A stretch of 64,000 nt of DNA from Albula goreensis (lineage: Eukaryota > Chordata > Actinopteri > Albuliformes > Albulidae), in contig CM040751.1 in NCBI GenBank assembly GCA_022829145.1, positions 6,839,581 to 6,903,580 on the forward strand. Reading direction: 5' to 3'. Positions 12,636 through 25,200 of the stretch are shown here, in pieces; the first letter of the stretch is position 1; each line of letters begins with the position of its first letter. The translations under genes were made by a program, and so were the position numbers. The notes beneath the pieces are model-generated. The model had not been told where the DNA came from. It ran no database searches and saw nothing but the letters and a program-made list of their open reading frames with translations.

Positions 12636-15600
12636 ATCAAAGCATCATGAAATCACACATGGCCTGTGTGTGGGGCCCCAAAACAACTGGCGTTACAAAC
12701 ACACTGTCCTCACTATGCACCTGTGAACACTGTAGCAACAAGTACCAGTGTGGCAGTGTGGGGAAGGACTTGTGTAAAAATGTGCTATTGATGTTTATGT
12801 CCTTAAAGAGAAACTTCAAACTCAGCCTGCAGTTTAGCTCCTGAGAGTCAAACATAGCTGAGGTATTATCAGATGAAACACCATTGAAAGCAGTGGCAGA
12901 ATGTTCAAAAACCAAGTGACTGTATTAGCTTACATTATGTTTGAAAATTTATGCTGTGAAAAAAGTTTAACTCAAGGCTCTGGGTATTATTAAATTTCAT
13001 GTCCGCATATCCTTTGGGAAAACACATGCACAGCTGTCAACATGTTGTTGAAAAGCACATTCACTGAAAGGAATCTCAACAGATCAAACGCAGCTCAGAC
13101 ATCTTGTTGAGCAGGATTTGTTGGCATTTGTTCTGATGTCAGACTGAGTGTCTTACAGGAAATTATGAATTTCCCACGCAAATGCTTTCATCAATGGTGT
13201 TACGTGACATCAGATCTAGTTACAATCACCAAGAAGGCATGTAATCTAGAGGTTTCATAGATATGTGTGTATGTGACAGAGATTATGTAGGCAATCACAT
13301 AAACACACATACACAAAATACATACAGGGCCAGATTTATCAAAGCTGTTGATACATATTAAAATTTTTGCACATGCAATTTCAGTGACATGATTTGTGAT
13401 TGGAGCAAATGAACTAAATCAACCAATCATATGCTGTCTTTTAGTGCAGTTTTGCATGATACTAAAAAGTCCCACAGCCTATCTACCTTAAATTCCACCT
13501 CACTATACACTTCACTTCTCACTTCTTACATGATGGCAGTAAATTTTGCCCCACAGCTAAATCCAACAGTAATGCTTGCTGCAATACTGGCTACACTGGG
13601 TCAAGCAGATTCCACAACACAATTACAGCTATCAATACACCCACAGTTTCGATTTTTTAAATCTCTTCAACAATGTCATTGTAATGCTAGGGTTTGTGGG
13701 TAGGATGGGGGGGGGGGTTAAAAAATGGCCACAGTGCCCAGTTGCAGCTGCGATCCAGCACTGTACCAGTGGCAGATTTACACAGAACAGAGATCCATTG
13801 TCTGCGGAAGAGAACGGCCTCATCCCAACGGGCTGGCATTGAACCCGCTGAATCATTCGTTCAGCTGCCTTTGCCAGGTCCCCTTTACTGTGAAGTGTTT
13901 CTGTTTTGTGGCCCTGAGTGTTTTTTTTTTTTTTTTTCCATAAGTGTCATTCCAGAAGGCTCATCTACCCTCACGGCAAGTCCTGCTTTTTTAAGTCCAT
14001 CGGAGAACATCTGTCTAGAGGCAGAGCAGAGGACCACTGTCAGGGGAAGAGCCGCTCTCTCTCCATTTAACTTCCTGTTTGTAAACATTATGCTGCAGGC
14101 GCCCGACCCAGAGCCTTGCGGGCTAACGCTAAAACGCTGTCAGGACGTTAGAGATGAGGTGAGAGGAAAACTGGCAATGGTACTTCAGCTTCACAGCAAT
14201 GTTAAAGCAAAACAAGTCATCCCTGCTGTTTGGAAAGAAAAAATAAATAAATAATACAAACAGCTGTCAGTGTGCTCCCACAGCCTGACTGTCTGTTCCC
14301 ATGGGAAGATCCATCAGATCCAAACTGTTTTTTTTTATCATGTATTTTCAAACACAGGAAGTGGTGGTGGAATGTGAGTGAAGTGCTGGTGTTGAATGTT
14401 AGTTCATTATCCCTGCCTCGGTTCCACCTGGATGGGGTGAAAATGTGTCTACATCTAAGACAGGAGTGAAATGAAAAGTGCATGCAGGATAGAGGGAGGG
14501 AGATCAATTCAATATCTTTACTGGATGGGTTACCTGGGAGATTTAAATCAGTTTATCCAACTGATATCAAGATCAGATAATCTGCCAAGATGCTGCACAC
14601 ATAAATACTCATGTGGATGCAATACCAGATCTTCTGTTCATTATCACCAAAGGCAAACCAAGGGGTGACAGTGACAGAATGACCAGAGTCATTCTCACTG
14701 AGAATGCTGAGGGGCTTCTGTCGGCTTTGCGCCCAGCTCAGCTGCATGGTGCTTGTTTTGCCACACCCAGCCCAAAGCTAGTTCTGCAGATTCTGTGTTT
14801 CCTCTCCTCTCCTCTCCGAATGCCGATTGCAGACTGCTGGCCATGTAAGGCAGCGAGTGCCTCAGCCAGAACCGTATCTCTGCCTGGGAGCAATTACAGA
14901 TCGGACAGCCCCTCCATCTTTCCCAGGCTGACATGGGAACCCTCCGCCCTTTCCCCTCCACAACACCCTCAGCGGCACAGCTATCCCCTCCTCCCCCCAT
15001 GCCTCTCCCCCCCAAAAAAAAAAAAAAAAAAACAGACACTGGCCCACCCACCAGAGCAGGTTGTAGACAAATAGCAAATAGTGTTCCAAGGTTTTTATTT
15101 AAACAATGAGTTTGGGGAATAGGGGATTCAGACTGCCAGACTGGCACCCACAATTCCTGTTCAATACCTCACCCAATGCTATGCTATTCCCTCAGAAGTA
15201 TTTATGTCTGCTTATTTTTTATTTTTATTTTTGCAAGTTGTGGCACCTTGCCAGCACGCACAAGAAACATTTACTTATTGCAGTATGTAAAAATGTAAGA
15301 ACTCCAAACTGCAAAGGAAGTAATGAGTGAGCGCCGCAAAGGAAATGGAATGACTGGTCTGATAATAAACACGTTTGCGCAGTTGCTGCAACGCTGGGTA
15401 TTTCATGCTGGTCTAAACTGAATGTGACGGTTTGTCCTTAAGTTTTAAAGACTTCTCATTTTCCCATTGGATAGCAAATGGCACGCGAGTAAGCCTTCAA
15501 AAGATTTCCCTGTATTGTCCATTACACGTGCTCGTCAGCATTAATGCGCTTCTTTGTGGGCAATAAATATGTCACATGGGCTAACAAATGAGCTCGGCAC

Positions 15601-16469
15601 AATCCTTACACTAAATAGAGTCTTTGTTACCTAACAAGCCCCTTTCCTAACTTGGTTCGCACATCAATGTCAAAAATGTAAATAATTGTTTTTGACTAGC
15701 AGCTCTTCTTAGGAAGGAACACCAACCAACCATCCACCTTTGTGAATTAATCAATGAATCTTAGAAGTATTGGTTACGTTGAGACATTGTTGTTGTTACT
15801 TATTAGCCTTCTATAAATGTGGAATAAAAGCAAGCTTTCCATTAAGCAGAAACATAATTGTTATCGCGACATAATGTGCAAAACAGCATTCGGATCACAC
15901 CCTTGTCTCGGAGCCTTTCTCCTGTCTGCCGGTGTCTGACGAACACGCGAACCCCAACCCCCCTTCCCAAATTACCATATCTGCTGGACAGCGACACGGC
16001 TACGATGTCGTAGTTAAGTCAGCATACCATCCTCCAGTTTTCTTGGCAATCTATCCATCCAAACACGTGCAAGAACAAAAAATGACTTGAACTAAATGCA
16101 GTGTTATTCCCTATATGCGTCTCTTAAGCGACGTTGTAAAAGGTTTGCTTCCCATGTAAGGTTAAAAGTATAGCCACAGGCGTTATCGCTGCATATATTC
16201 TTCCTTGCATAGCCATTTCTATCATTACAACGATTCAAATCTCAATGACTTCTTAAATACTACACTACAGTGGACAGAATTGCCTCAAGCAGCTGCCAAA
16301 TCACTGTATGTCATTCCCGGGAGTAGCCTATTGGTTAATGCATGCGGTACTCCTGTTTCAAGAGAAGACGCTGCAAATGTGACTCAGTGGAATCAGATGA
16401 TGGAGACCCGTAATAGTTTTCAACAGACTGGCTACATTTACTCTGTAACAAAAGGGATTGCAGACTCAC
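12636..16469. other. Probable intron 1 of ppp1r14a
   Basis: This lies just downstream (minus strand) of the ppp1r14a exon 1 donor, so it is probably part of intron 1. It contains a G11 run near 13708, a T17 run near 13921 and an A18 run near 15016. The 186-codon frame at 13694-14254 crosses the G and T runs and has no family resemblance, so I do not call it a gene. Confidence 0.45.
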
Positions 16470-16667
16470 CCTGCCCCGGTAAAGCTCATCCAAACCCGAA
16501 TCAATCCATTTCTCCACGTCTAAACGCCGCTGCAGCTCCTTTCTGTTGTATTTAACCGTCACCCGGGCTTGCCTCTTCTGAACGCTAAGTCCCGGTTCCC
16601 TTGCCGCCCCACGGTTCGGGGAGTGGACTTTGTTGTTACATCGCCTCCCGACTCGGTTCGCTGCCAT
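16470..16667 (-). CDS. ppp1r14a: ppp1r14a exon 1 (CPI-17, myosin phosphatase inhibitor)
   Basis: This exon encodes the first 66 residues of CPI-17, a small cytosolic protein that inhibits the catalytic subunit of myosin light-chain phosphatase (PP1) once phosphorylated, raising the calcium sensitivity of smooth-muscle contraction. The product starts MAANRVGRR. Its second half contains KRQARVTVKYNRKELQRRLD and VEKWID..LDELYRG, nearly identical to the PPP1R14 inhibitory domain. Thr37 in the RVTVKY motif corresponds to the known activating phosphosite Thr38 of mammalian CPI-17. The start at 16667 gives the family N-terminus MAA. The exon ends in phase 0 at a strong donor (gtgagt on the minus strand, 16469-16464). 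Exons 2 onward were not located, so the gene is partial here. The best alternative would be a paralogue (ppp1r14b/c/d), but the MAA start and spint2-like neighbour favour ppp1r14a. Confidence 0.93.
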
Positions 16668-16925
16668 CTCCAGCTTGACTGACAGGCAAACACAAGCGCG
16701 CACGGTGGGCTTCGACTGCGCTCGTGGTGCGCTGTGAGGATAGTGATACACCAGGAGCGTTCAAACTGAGTGGCGAGAGGAGAGAGCGCCATCCACACTG
16801 GGTCCTAATGCTAGTTGCGTAAAACCAGAGCGGGACTCGTTTCGAAATGCTTTTCGGAGAAAATGGGTGTAAATATTTAATGGTCATCATGAGTAATCCT
16901 TGAAATGTATCATCCATACGCCACA

Positions 16926-16935
16926 CTATTTATAG
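16926..16935 (-). promoter_or_regulatory. TATA box overlapping a MEF2 consensus, ppp1r14a promoter
   Basis: The minus strand reads CTATAAATAG, which fits both a TATA box and the MEF2 consensus YTAWWWWTAR. It lies about 260 bp upstream of the ppp1r14a ATG, compatible with transcription starting near 16,900 and a leader of about 230 bases. Its promoter role is inferred from position and motif only. Confidence 0.45.
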
Positions 16936-18599
16936 CTAGGCGACGACACTTTTCAAGTTAGCTAAATTGGTCATATCCTTTATTTCCCTCAGTTATAAAA
17001 TAAGACTGGTTGATTAACTATTAAAAGCATACAGTGTCTGGGAGCATTGAGAACAATTTATAGTCAAAGATGGGCAATTTTCATTCAGAGGACAAAGCTC
17101 AGTCTTCTTTTATTCAAGCTAAGCAACTATGAGCCTAGAATGGACAATACAGTCATTAGGTAGGCCTATATAATGACCAATGAAGTCATCAGCTAGTTAA
17201 TTGTGTTAGATATCTCATGATAACATAAAACAGTCCAAGCTTTTGTTGTGGAAACATAAAATTTAACTACTCTAATAGTTACACATACAACAAAATAATT
17301 TTATATTGCAATATATATATATATATATTGAACACATACACAATTAGAATGACAACACAAGGTTCACACTTTATGGATATATGTTCTTGATTTAATATAT
17401 GATAGCTGTTACAGTTGTTGAATTATTTTCTCCAGCACTGATGAAGTAGGAATGAGCATAAAAGTAATGTATTAAAAAATGTTCAAGCACATCTCTGCCA
17501 TCTGGCTAGGGTCAATCCACCCCATACTTTATGTTTCCTGTTATTATTTTAAGTCAGGCAGAAGCTGAATATAAATCTTTCATCTTCCACATAAAAGAGG
17601 GATAGGCCTGCATCAGCTGCCATATAATACAAGTTATAACCAATGTTGTAGGGTGTATGGCAACTATGTAACACCAGAGTTTTTTTAATGAAAAGAATGT
17701 GAAAATTTCCTTAAATAATAAGGACTTAAAACAGTCAGCAAAAAAGAAACGTAAGCACTTCTGTGTGGTTTTCAATCATGTACGGTAAAATTACATGGAG
17801 CTGCCGTGTTAGGAGGTATGTAGCCCATGACAGTCCGTGAAATGCCCTGGGCTGAACAATGTATTGAATTGTGAGGTGCTGTTATATAACACTTAATGCA
17901 AAGCCCTCTCGAGCATTTCACTTTCCCATCCTATGCATGCTTTTTGAGGACAGATAAAGAGCATTGACATATGCCAAGTGAAGTGGGACCCTTAGGGTCA
18001 AAACTAGCATCAAATACTGTATTGTCATCTTACAAATATGATGTGGTTGATTGAACAAGATGAAATGGAGTGGGTCATTTGTACATGCATTACCTATTTT
18101 ATTGGACGCATATTAGAAATAGAAGTAATTAATAAAATAGTGTTGTCAAATAACCGCTTGAAATAAAAATTATTGCTCTCTGTAGACTCCGCGTGGAAGT
18201 GAAAAAGAAATTTTATGATCCTGGATACAGTTGTAACATACTGCACTCTAGCGGCGACTGAAGAAATAGCCAAACTAGTGTCACAAGTTGCCAGGTAAAC
18301 AAAAATGGCAACAAATAAACAGGAACTACAGCTCGAAGTCTTAAATATATGTACCATATTCAGAGAGCTGTAGATTTATCTCACATCAATGTTATTTTCG
18401 ACATGTTACAACTGTTTTTTTTTTTTTTTTTAATCACGCCCAACGAACTGTACAGTAAAAGACATGATATTCGGATTAACTTTTCAGTTATGCGGTGATA
18501 AATGCGAGACAGTTAATAGTATATAAAACGAATGGACAATGTATTCCATATTATATTCTAGCAAACGTAAATTGGTCGATTGAAACTCCTCGGGTGAAC
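16936..18599. other. Head-to-head intergenic region
   Basis: This is most of the 2.2 kb between the two divergent start codons. It is AT-rich, with a T18 run near 18415 and a TATAAAA at 18522-18528 about 350 bp before the spint2 ATG. No coding exon is seen. Confidence 0.5.
17311..17329. repeat. (AT)n microsatellite
   Basis: A short pure AT run in the ppp1r14a-spint2 intergenic region. Confidence 0.9.
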
Positions 18600-18659
18600 A
18601 GGTTGCTGCTTCAGATGGAGGGAAGGGAATGGGGAACTTGAGAACTGCAATGTCAATCG

Positions 18660-18667
18660 TGACGTCA
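18660..18667. promoter_or_regulatory. Consensus CRE in the spint2 promoter
   Basis: A perfect palindromic TGACGTCA lies 210 bp upstream of the spint2 ATG. It is followed within a few bases by an ETS-type GGAAGT (18671-18676) and about 70 bp later by CCAAT (near 18732). The cluster suggests a proximal promoter responsive to CREB/ATF factors. This is inferred from motifs and position only. Confidence 0.5.
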
Positions 18668-18876
18668 CACAAGGAAGTACGGGGACAGGTTATTGTTTTA
18701 TTTGAAAGAAAGAATGCACCTGCCCGAACGGGACCAATCTGACATAAACAAGAGTGCAGACGCACAGTCGGTAGAGAACACGCTGCTCTCCTCTTTGCAG
18801 CTCCAAGAATCACTTTCAAGAATTTAAAGTTCGGAGAACTTCAGGAAAGTTATCTGGGGATAGCGAGGGATTAAAA

Positions 18877-19275
18877 ATGACACAGGTGTTTCATGTCGCT
18901 CTGCTCTGCTTGTTGGCCTCGTCGCCTGTGAACGGACAGGAGAACCAAGAATGCTCCAAGGATTTTGAGAAGACTTGGGTTGGCCAAGGGCTGGACTACG
19001 AGGCATCCCTGAAAACGGGGCCAGCGTTGAGGGGCCCCTGAAAAATGTCTCCAACCCCGCGGCCTGTTTGGCGGCGTGCTGTAACAAAGAAGCCTGTCAC
19101 CTGGCCATTGTGGGCTACCCTCAAGATGGACTGGCCCAGTGTTACCTCGTCAACTGTATGCAAGATGGGAAAGACGTGTGCCAAATGCGAAAAATGACGG
19201 CTTTCACAGCCTACAAGAAGAGACAACTGCAAGCCTCCCCCAGGGTCGAGAACAGGAGTGCGGCGGAATCTGCAG
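18877..19275 (+). CDS. spint2: spint2 exon 1: signal peptide and MANSC domain, frame-broken
   Basis: The start has A at -3 and begins [20 protein letters not shown], a good signal peptide with likely cleavage before Gln21. That frame runs through [12 protein letters not shown] to a TGA at 19039-19041. From 18969 a different frame is open and gives [24 protein letters not shown] and [10 protein letters not shown], an unmistakable cysteine-rich MANSC domain, up to the donor cag|gtaaca. The two frames must be joined between 18969 and 19041. A single base missing near 19011 ('ccctgaaaacgggg') would reconcile them. A sequon lies at the NVS and another at the NRS near the exon end. Confidence 0.85.
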
Positions 19276-22200
19276 GTAACACTCTCTGGGTATTTTACAT
19301 GCCAAACAACCGATACCGAACCAGCCCAGAAACTCTTAACTCCCAACTCTTAATTATATTAAAGCATTAACTAGAGTTGGGAAGTTTTAGGTTCATTTGT
19401 CTATACCTGGTGCAGGTAAAGGGCTCAGGAAGGAAGTCTTTCGAAACTTATGGCGTTGCGAAAGCTATTACCTGATCGAAAGAAAATGGTTGTTTCTGTT
19501 TCACCCTCTTCTCCTCCTCCTCAAACATTCACTTACACACGTAGCCGTCAGAGCCGGTCCGTATGTATTTTATTCTTAGTAAAGGGATACATTTACAAAT
19601 AACACTTAATACAGTAATTCTGTGCATATGCAATATCTTGACAAGGTGTCGTTGGTCTCTGTCCGATTTCGTTGTTTGGATATTGATCGCATGATTGCAG
19701 CTTTTCTTCCAAAGTATGCCATTGAGGTGTGGCTAAAATGCCTTTGTTTATTTGTGGTCGAAGCTACTAAAGTATATCGTTAATATACTTTAAATATTTT
19801 TTTTTCCTTACTAGTGAAGTTTTTATACTACCACGGGTTCACAGTCAGACAATAGCCTTTATGTGTCGCAATATCGTGGGACTTCCATGGAAAGGCATTG
19901 TACCGCCTGCCACAAAAGGATTTAATTAGCTTTTTACGACTTGGTTGCTTAACAATCCTCTCATCATACTCATGCAGTTTGAAGACTTCCGTACGAAGTG
20001 ACTGCAGTCGGTTCAGACAACCTGTCGAGATGATACCAAGTTGTAAGCGTCGCTACCGATTATTAGTATACCTACAAAGTATAGTGCCATTGTTCGTAAA
20101 GACTAGCAGGTGGAGTATGTGGGGACAAAACGGATGAATAAATTACAATGTATCGCCTCCTAAACAATGATGCAAATGTTTGCTTGCCTAATCCCGACCG
20201 CACCCCTCTCAACTCAGCAGAGTGCAGATGGATTAGTTGTGGTCTTTAACCTCACCTGTGTAGCTCATTTAATCTAAAGCATTACAAATTAATCAAAGCA
20301 CCTTATTACAACTAAAATGTTTGATAACTGAGTGCTACACACACAACATAAGACCAAAGATTCCAAAAATTTCTAAATCTAACAATTCTTAAAAACTAAT
20401 GTGTAAATCATACAGATTTATTTATTTATTTATTTTGCTGCACATTGCACATCACATCCTGTAGATTGACAATGGTGTAACACAATGATAATGAGCAAAT
20501 CATAAAAACTGGCATTACAATGAAAGCATGAGTATTTTAACTAGGAAATTCAAAGTTCTTACTTCCTCGAAAAATGATTTCTCATGTTCTGTGACGTAAA
20601 TTTTGGCATATTTTTCAAGCTAGTTAATTACTACATGGCCACTTTCTGCTTCCATTATTGAGTGCATAGTTTGAAGAAATCCAGGAGTGTACTGTGTACA
20701 TGTACTGTGATCCATTCCTATTCAAAATGTGGCATGTCAGTAGTCCTTGGTCTTGGTCCCGGGAGGCCTTTGTATTCTGGTGCTCTACAACCACATTTGT
20801 CATTAATTTGATATTTTTAAAGCCTCCTGGTTTTCTGGGGTGAAAATACTATAGAGTTGAGCAACACTGCACAGAATGTGACATCATCTGTGACATCATA
20901 TGTGTAAATGACACACGTTTCTTAAGATTTACCCTCTTAAGAAACACAATGTAGGAAACAGCCACACATGGCAAAAAATAATTAATATTGCATATTCTTA
21001 TCACATTTTAATATGTTTGATCAACTAGTGATTTCATTCTCTCATTGTGCTATATGGTAAATGATTCCTATAAAAGATAACATTTTCATTTGATTTAATT
21101 ATAGATTGACATGGGAATTTAATGGGGTCCTTTATGATGAAATTGTAGACATCTAGTAATGGAAATTCAGCCATTTTAAGTTATGAAGAACTGTTGTGCT
21201 AAAAAAAAAAAAGAAGAAAATTATGGTTGAACTTTTGACTCATTCGTCTCAAGAATAAATTCTCAATACATTAATCAAGAAACTGAAAATAACAAAAAAC
21301 AGCATACACAAGGGTCTTCCAGGGCTGAGTTTGAGTCTTTGGCCTATTCCACCTTCTAAAGCTACTCTACTTTCACAAACAAAATAGTCATATCTTACTT
21401 TAATTTACAGTTTTTACATTATAAACACATGTACAATGGCCTTGTTGTCACTGATAATAATAGTGGTGTGCTGTTAGTAAACACTAGGGGTGGCAGCATT
21501 GCAGCAGCAGTAATTAAAAGTCCCCCTGTTATCCTGGCTCCTCCCATGATTGTAATTTGATTGCAACACACAGTTAAAAAATAACTCAATAAAAATGCCA
21601 GTCAGACGTCTGTGGGAGTTGGACCATTTCAGCAGCTGCATGAAGTCAATAAAAAGCTCCATTACACCCACCATTGCTGCTTATGTATGTTCCAATTTAC
21701 TCTGCACTGTCTGTGTCTTTGCTTAGACTATCTGACTTTATCAGCGTTTCTTTACCGTTTCTTGTTGTGTGTCTCTCCATCCTCTTAAAGAGCCTCTCAC
21801 ACAAAGTAGCTTGCTAATCAAAAACAAGCATGTCATCACTACTACTTCACTTTTTCCCTTGCGTGTGGATTAAGTTGGATGACTTGTTTAGACTGTGTGG
21901 GTAGATAGTTTGTGTCCACCCTGAAGATGCAAAAATGCTAGTTTTCCACAGTGGGTGGGAAGTCAGTCTGCTGGGCCTGGAGCTGTCGGCTTGGTTTGCT
22001 GCCAGCTTTAGACTCCTACCTAAATGTCCTATTGCTCGAGGGTTCAGCAAACATGAACATCAGGTGGGAAAACAGGACCATGTAAACCTTAGTAAGGGTT
22101 TGTAAAGGAATGGAAATAAACAGAGGCCAGTGCAGGCCATCCTCATGAACATAAAATCTGCCGTGCCCTTTGAAGGACAATGGTATCTGTGTGTGCTTGT

Positions 22201-25200
22201 ATTGTAACCCTTTCCTATCCAAAGGCAAGAACATAACATACTGGCATGTTAGCATGCTGCTTTCCAGTTAGCCCTCAATAATTTCAATTTGGTCACAAAA
22301 TGGGTGGTTTAAGCATTAATGACAAGGCGTGGGGATCTTTGGTTGTTCGGGAGAAGTGAAATTATGTAACATTACATTACAGGCCTTTAGCAGATGGTAT
22401 TATTCAGAGTGACACAGCTTTTTTCCTTTATGTTTGTACACACCATATGATTATACAGCTGGATATTTACTGGACCAGCTCAGGCTAAGTACCTTGCTGA
22501 AGTATCCAACAGCAGTGCCCTATCTGGGGATTGAATCTGCAACGCTGGGACTATTAGGATTACACGCCTAGCTCCCTAACCATCATACTACACTGTGGGT
22601 TGCCAGTAGGCAAAGTCTTATTCAAACATGTTGTTGTTGTTGCACTGGCTTGAAGCAAATACACAGTATTTATGTAATGCAAATCACAAACTGGAGGCTG
22701 CTGTGAAGTATTCTGGTGGTGATCTATTTATTAGCAAAGAAGGTGTGGCCTGTCCTGGGCAAAACATGTTTTTATTAAAGATATCGGCTGATTGGCTGTT
22801 CAGTCTTCTGCGTATTTGCTTGGTAGGCATTTTATTATATATAACTTATACTGTAATTGTCTATTTACCAACTGGTGTTAACTGTTTTGAGCCTGTGAGT
22901 GCTGAGTGATAGCCAGCATTGACAGAGTAGCATGGCTCTTCCCTGCTCTTGACTCTGAGCTGTTGTCCGTCTTCTCCTCTCAGACCGCTGTGCTGCTCCC
23001 ATGGTAGTGGGCAGCTGCCGTGCCGCCTTCCCCCGCTTCTACTATGATGCAGCCAACCAGAGCTGCCGGCAGTTCATCTACGGAGGCTGCGGTGGTAACG
23101 CCAACAACTTTGAAACGCTGGAGGCCTGTAAGGCAGCGTGCAACAGGTCCAGAGGTAAGGGTCCTCCCCCAGAATGTTTTAGAGTGTCTGTATACTGATA
23201 CTGAGGCTGTGTGAACACAAAGGCCTTTGTCACACAAGGAAACTGCAGAGCTGTAGAGGGCTGGCTGAAAAGGAAGGCCGATCACGTACAGTTTATGATA
23301 GAGCATTCTTTCCACTCTGAGGAGTCAGAAGTCGCCATCCTTCCTTTTCACGGTTGTGTGGTAATACTTCTGGCTGTCTGGTCGGTCGGGTGTCGGCAGT
23401 TCTTTATGATGAGTCATGCTCAGACAGTTCCCTATGACATACACCCTCTTTCACCGGCCTAACAGGTTTATCTAATGTTAGCTATCGTTTCTGAGACAAC
23501 ACTGTAGACTGTTATAAGACTATCTGGCCCTGAAACCCCCCCTGGATGGTGATGTGGTGGCGACACAGTAAAGGTCTCACCATCTCAGAAGGTGAACCTG
23601 CGTGGAATGTCCTCTGACTCGCACGGGTACGCAGGTGTACATTAGCATGTGTGCCACTTTCACCTCCAACAAACTGAGAGTGCTGAGTTTCAGGCATATC
23701 AATGTGTATGCTCACTTACTCATCAGAATGCTCAAGAGAGGAAATAATACTGGACACTTCAGCCAGGATGTTGCTCCTGTTTTTTTGTAGTTATTTAAAG
23801 GCCCTCTTGTTTTTTATTCTGATGTTTTAAAACTACATTTCTCTCTATGTGTGAGTCCAAAGTCAAAAATTAAGGTGTTAATGAAAGCATATAATTCAAA
23901 TTTTCCTGTACAAGTTAATTTTCTGACTACTGACCCCCCACACCCTGAGACGGTTCCCCATACGCTGTTTTCTATATTCTTATATATATATCTTATATAT
24001 CTTATCTTATGTAATCTTATATACTTATATATATTACTTTTGTAATCCCCTCTACTAACTCTCTGGTTCCATTTTATGTATGTTTTTTAAAGAAGTCTCA
24101 GGAAGTATGTTTGGCTGGAGGGGGGCTTGGCTTTAAATAACTTAAACACCAGAAGCCAAGAGTTTTGTCAGATACTTTGAGCAGAGGGCTGTTCATCGGA
24201 CATCTAAACAGGAAGCTATAGGAATTGACACCTGTGCAATTAACTGCTATTGCACCCTTGTGAGAGCCTATCTGTAAAATGTTAATGGAATGAACAAATA
24301 ATAAAATAAACATAATAAATTGATGGTTTTCAAGTACACTGCCTGCCCACCAAGACTGTTTATTGCAACTACCTCAGTATTGTGAACTCTTGTTTTTCCT
24401 GAGAGTCCGGTGGTGAAGAGATGTTATTTTGTTGCTCTCAGTGTATGATAACTGACCGCATGTGGGTTGAAAGGTGACACCATTGTAAGGTCTCTCTGTT
24501 TTGTGTACTTTTCCATTCTGTAGGTCAGTACACTATAGTGCACTTCAAATGATTGAGTTTCCATTTTGTAAATGGCTGTGACAGTGAAGTAACCTTCTGC
24601 ATAGGATATGTTGAGCAATTTCCAGGGTGACTAAGTTTGACAAAAACCCTAGTGGGTAGCGGAATTTTATTGCATTTTATCTTTTTCTTTATGGGGTTGG
24701 TTTAGACATTCAGCCTATGCTTCATTTAATTGGGTTTGCTCTTTTTCTGTGCATACAAGTTAAAACTCTCAGTATTAATCCTTCATTGGCAAGTACATTA
24801 AAGAAAGGTAATGACTGACACTACATGTAGGTACAAAACAGTATTTGTGCCCTACCTGTAGTTGTGGTTATTATTATGTGGGTATTGCCAGTGCATCCAT
24901 TCCTGTGAAGTTTAGTTATTCTTAGCTTACTGTAATTTTGCTAATATGCTTCTGAATCTGATTCAGATGGCTTGTACAAAGAGGTAGCCCAGGCTGCACC
25001 CACTGTCCCCTGCAGAACAGAGCTCTCAGCCCGGCCTAAAATAAGCTCCTCACACCGAATGGAGAGTTTAATTACTCTGGCAAGGTGCTGACTGCATGAC
25101 CTGGGGGGGCGGAGGGGGAGGGGTGGAGTCTGGGTCTTTCACCTCCCAGTATTTTCATCTCTCATCAGGCTCATGACCTTGAAAAGCACCCACCTCCCCT

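Noticed and set aside
13694-14254. 186-codon plus-strand frame
   Set aside because: Crosses a G11 run and a T17 run and has no homology; it lies in the probable ppp1r14a intron.
1-16463. Search for ppp1r14a exons 2-4 on the minus strand
   Set aside because: I looked for the acidic segment after YRG and the C-terminal helix in reverse complement and saw no credible match. They may be diverged from my recollection or lie outside the window.
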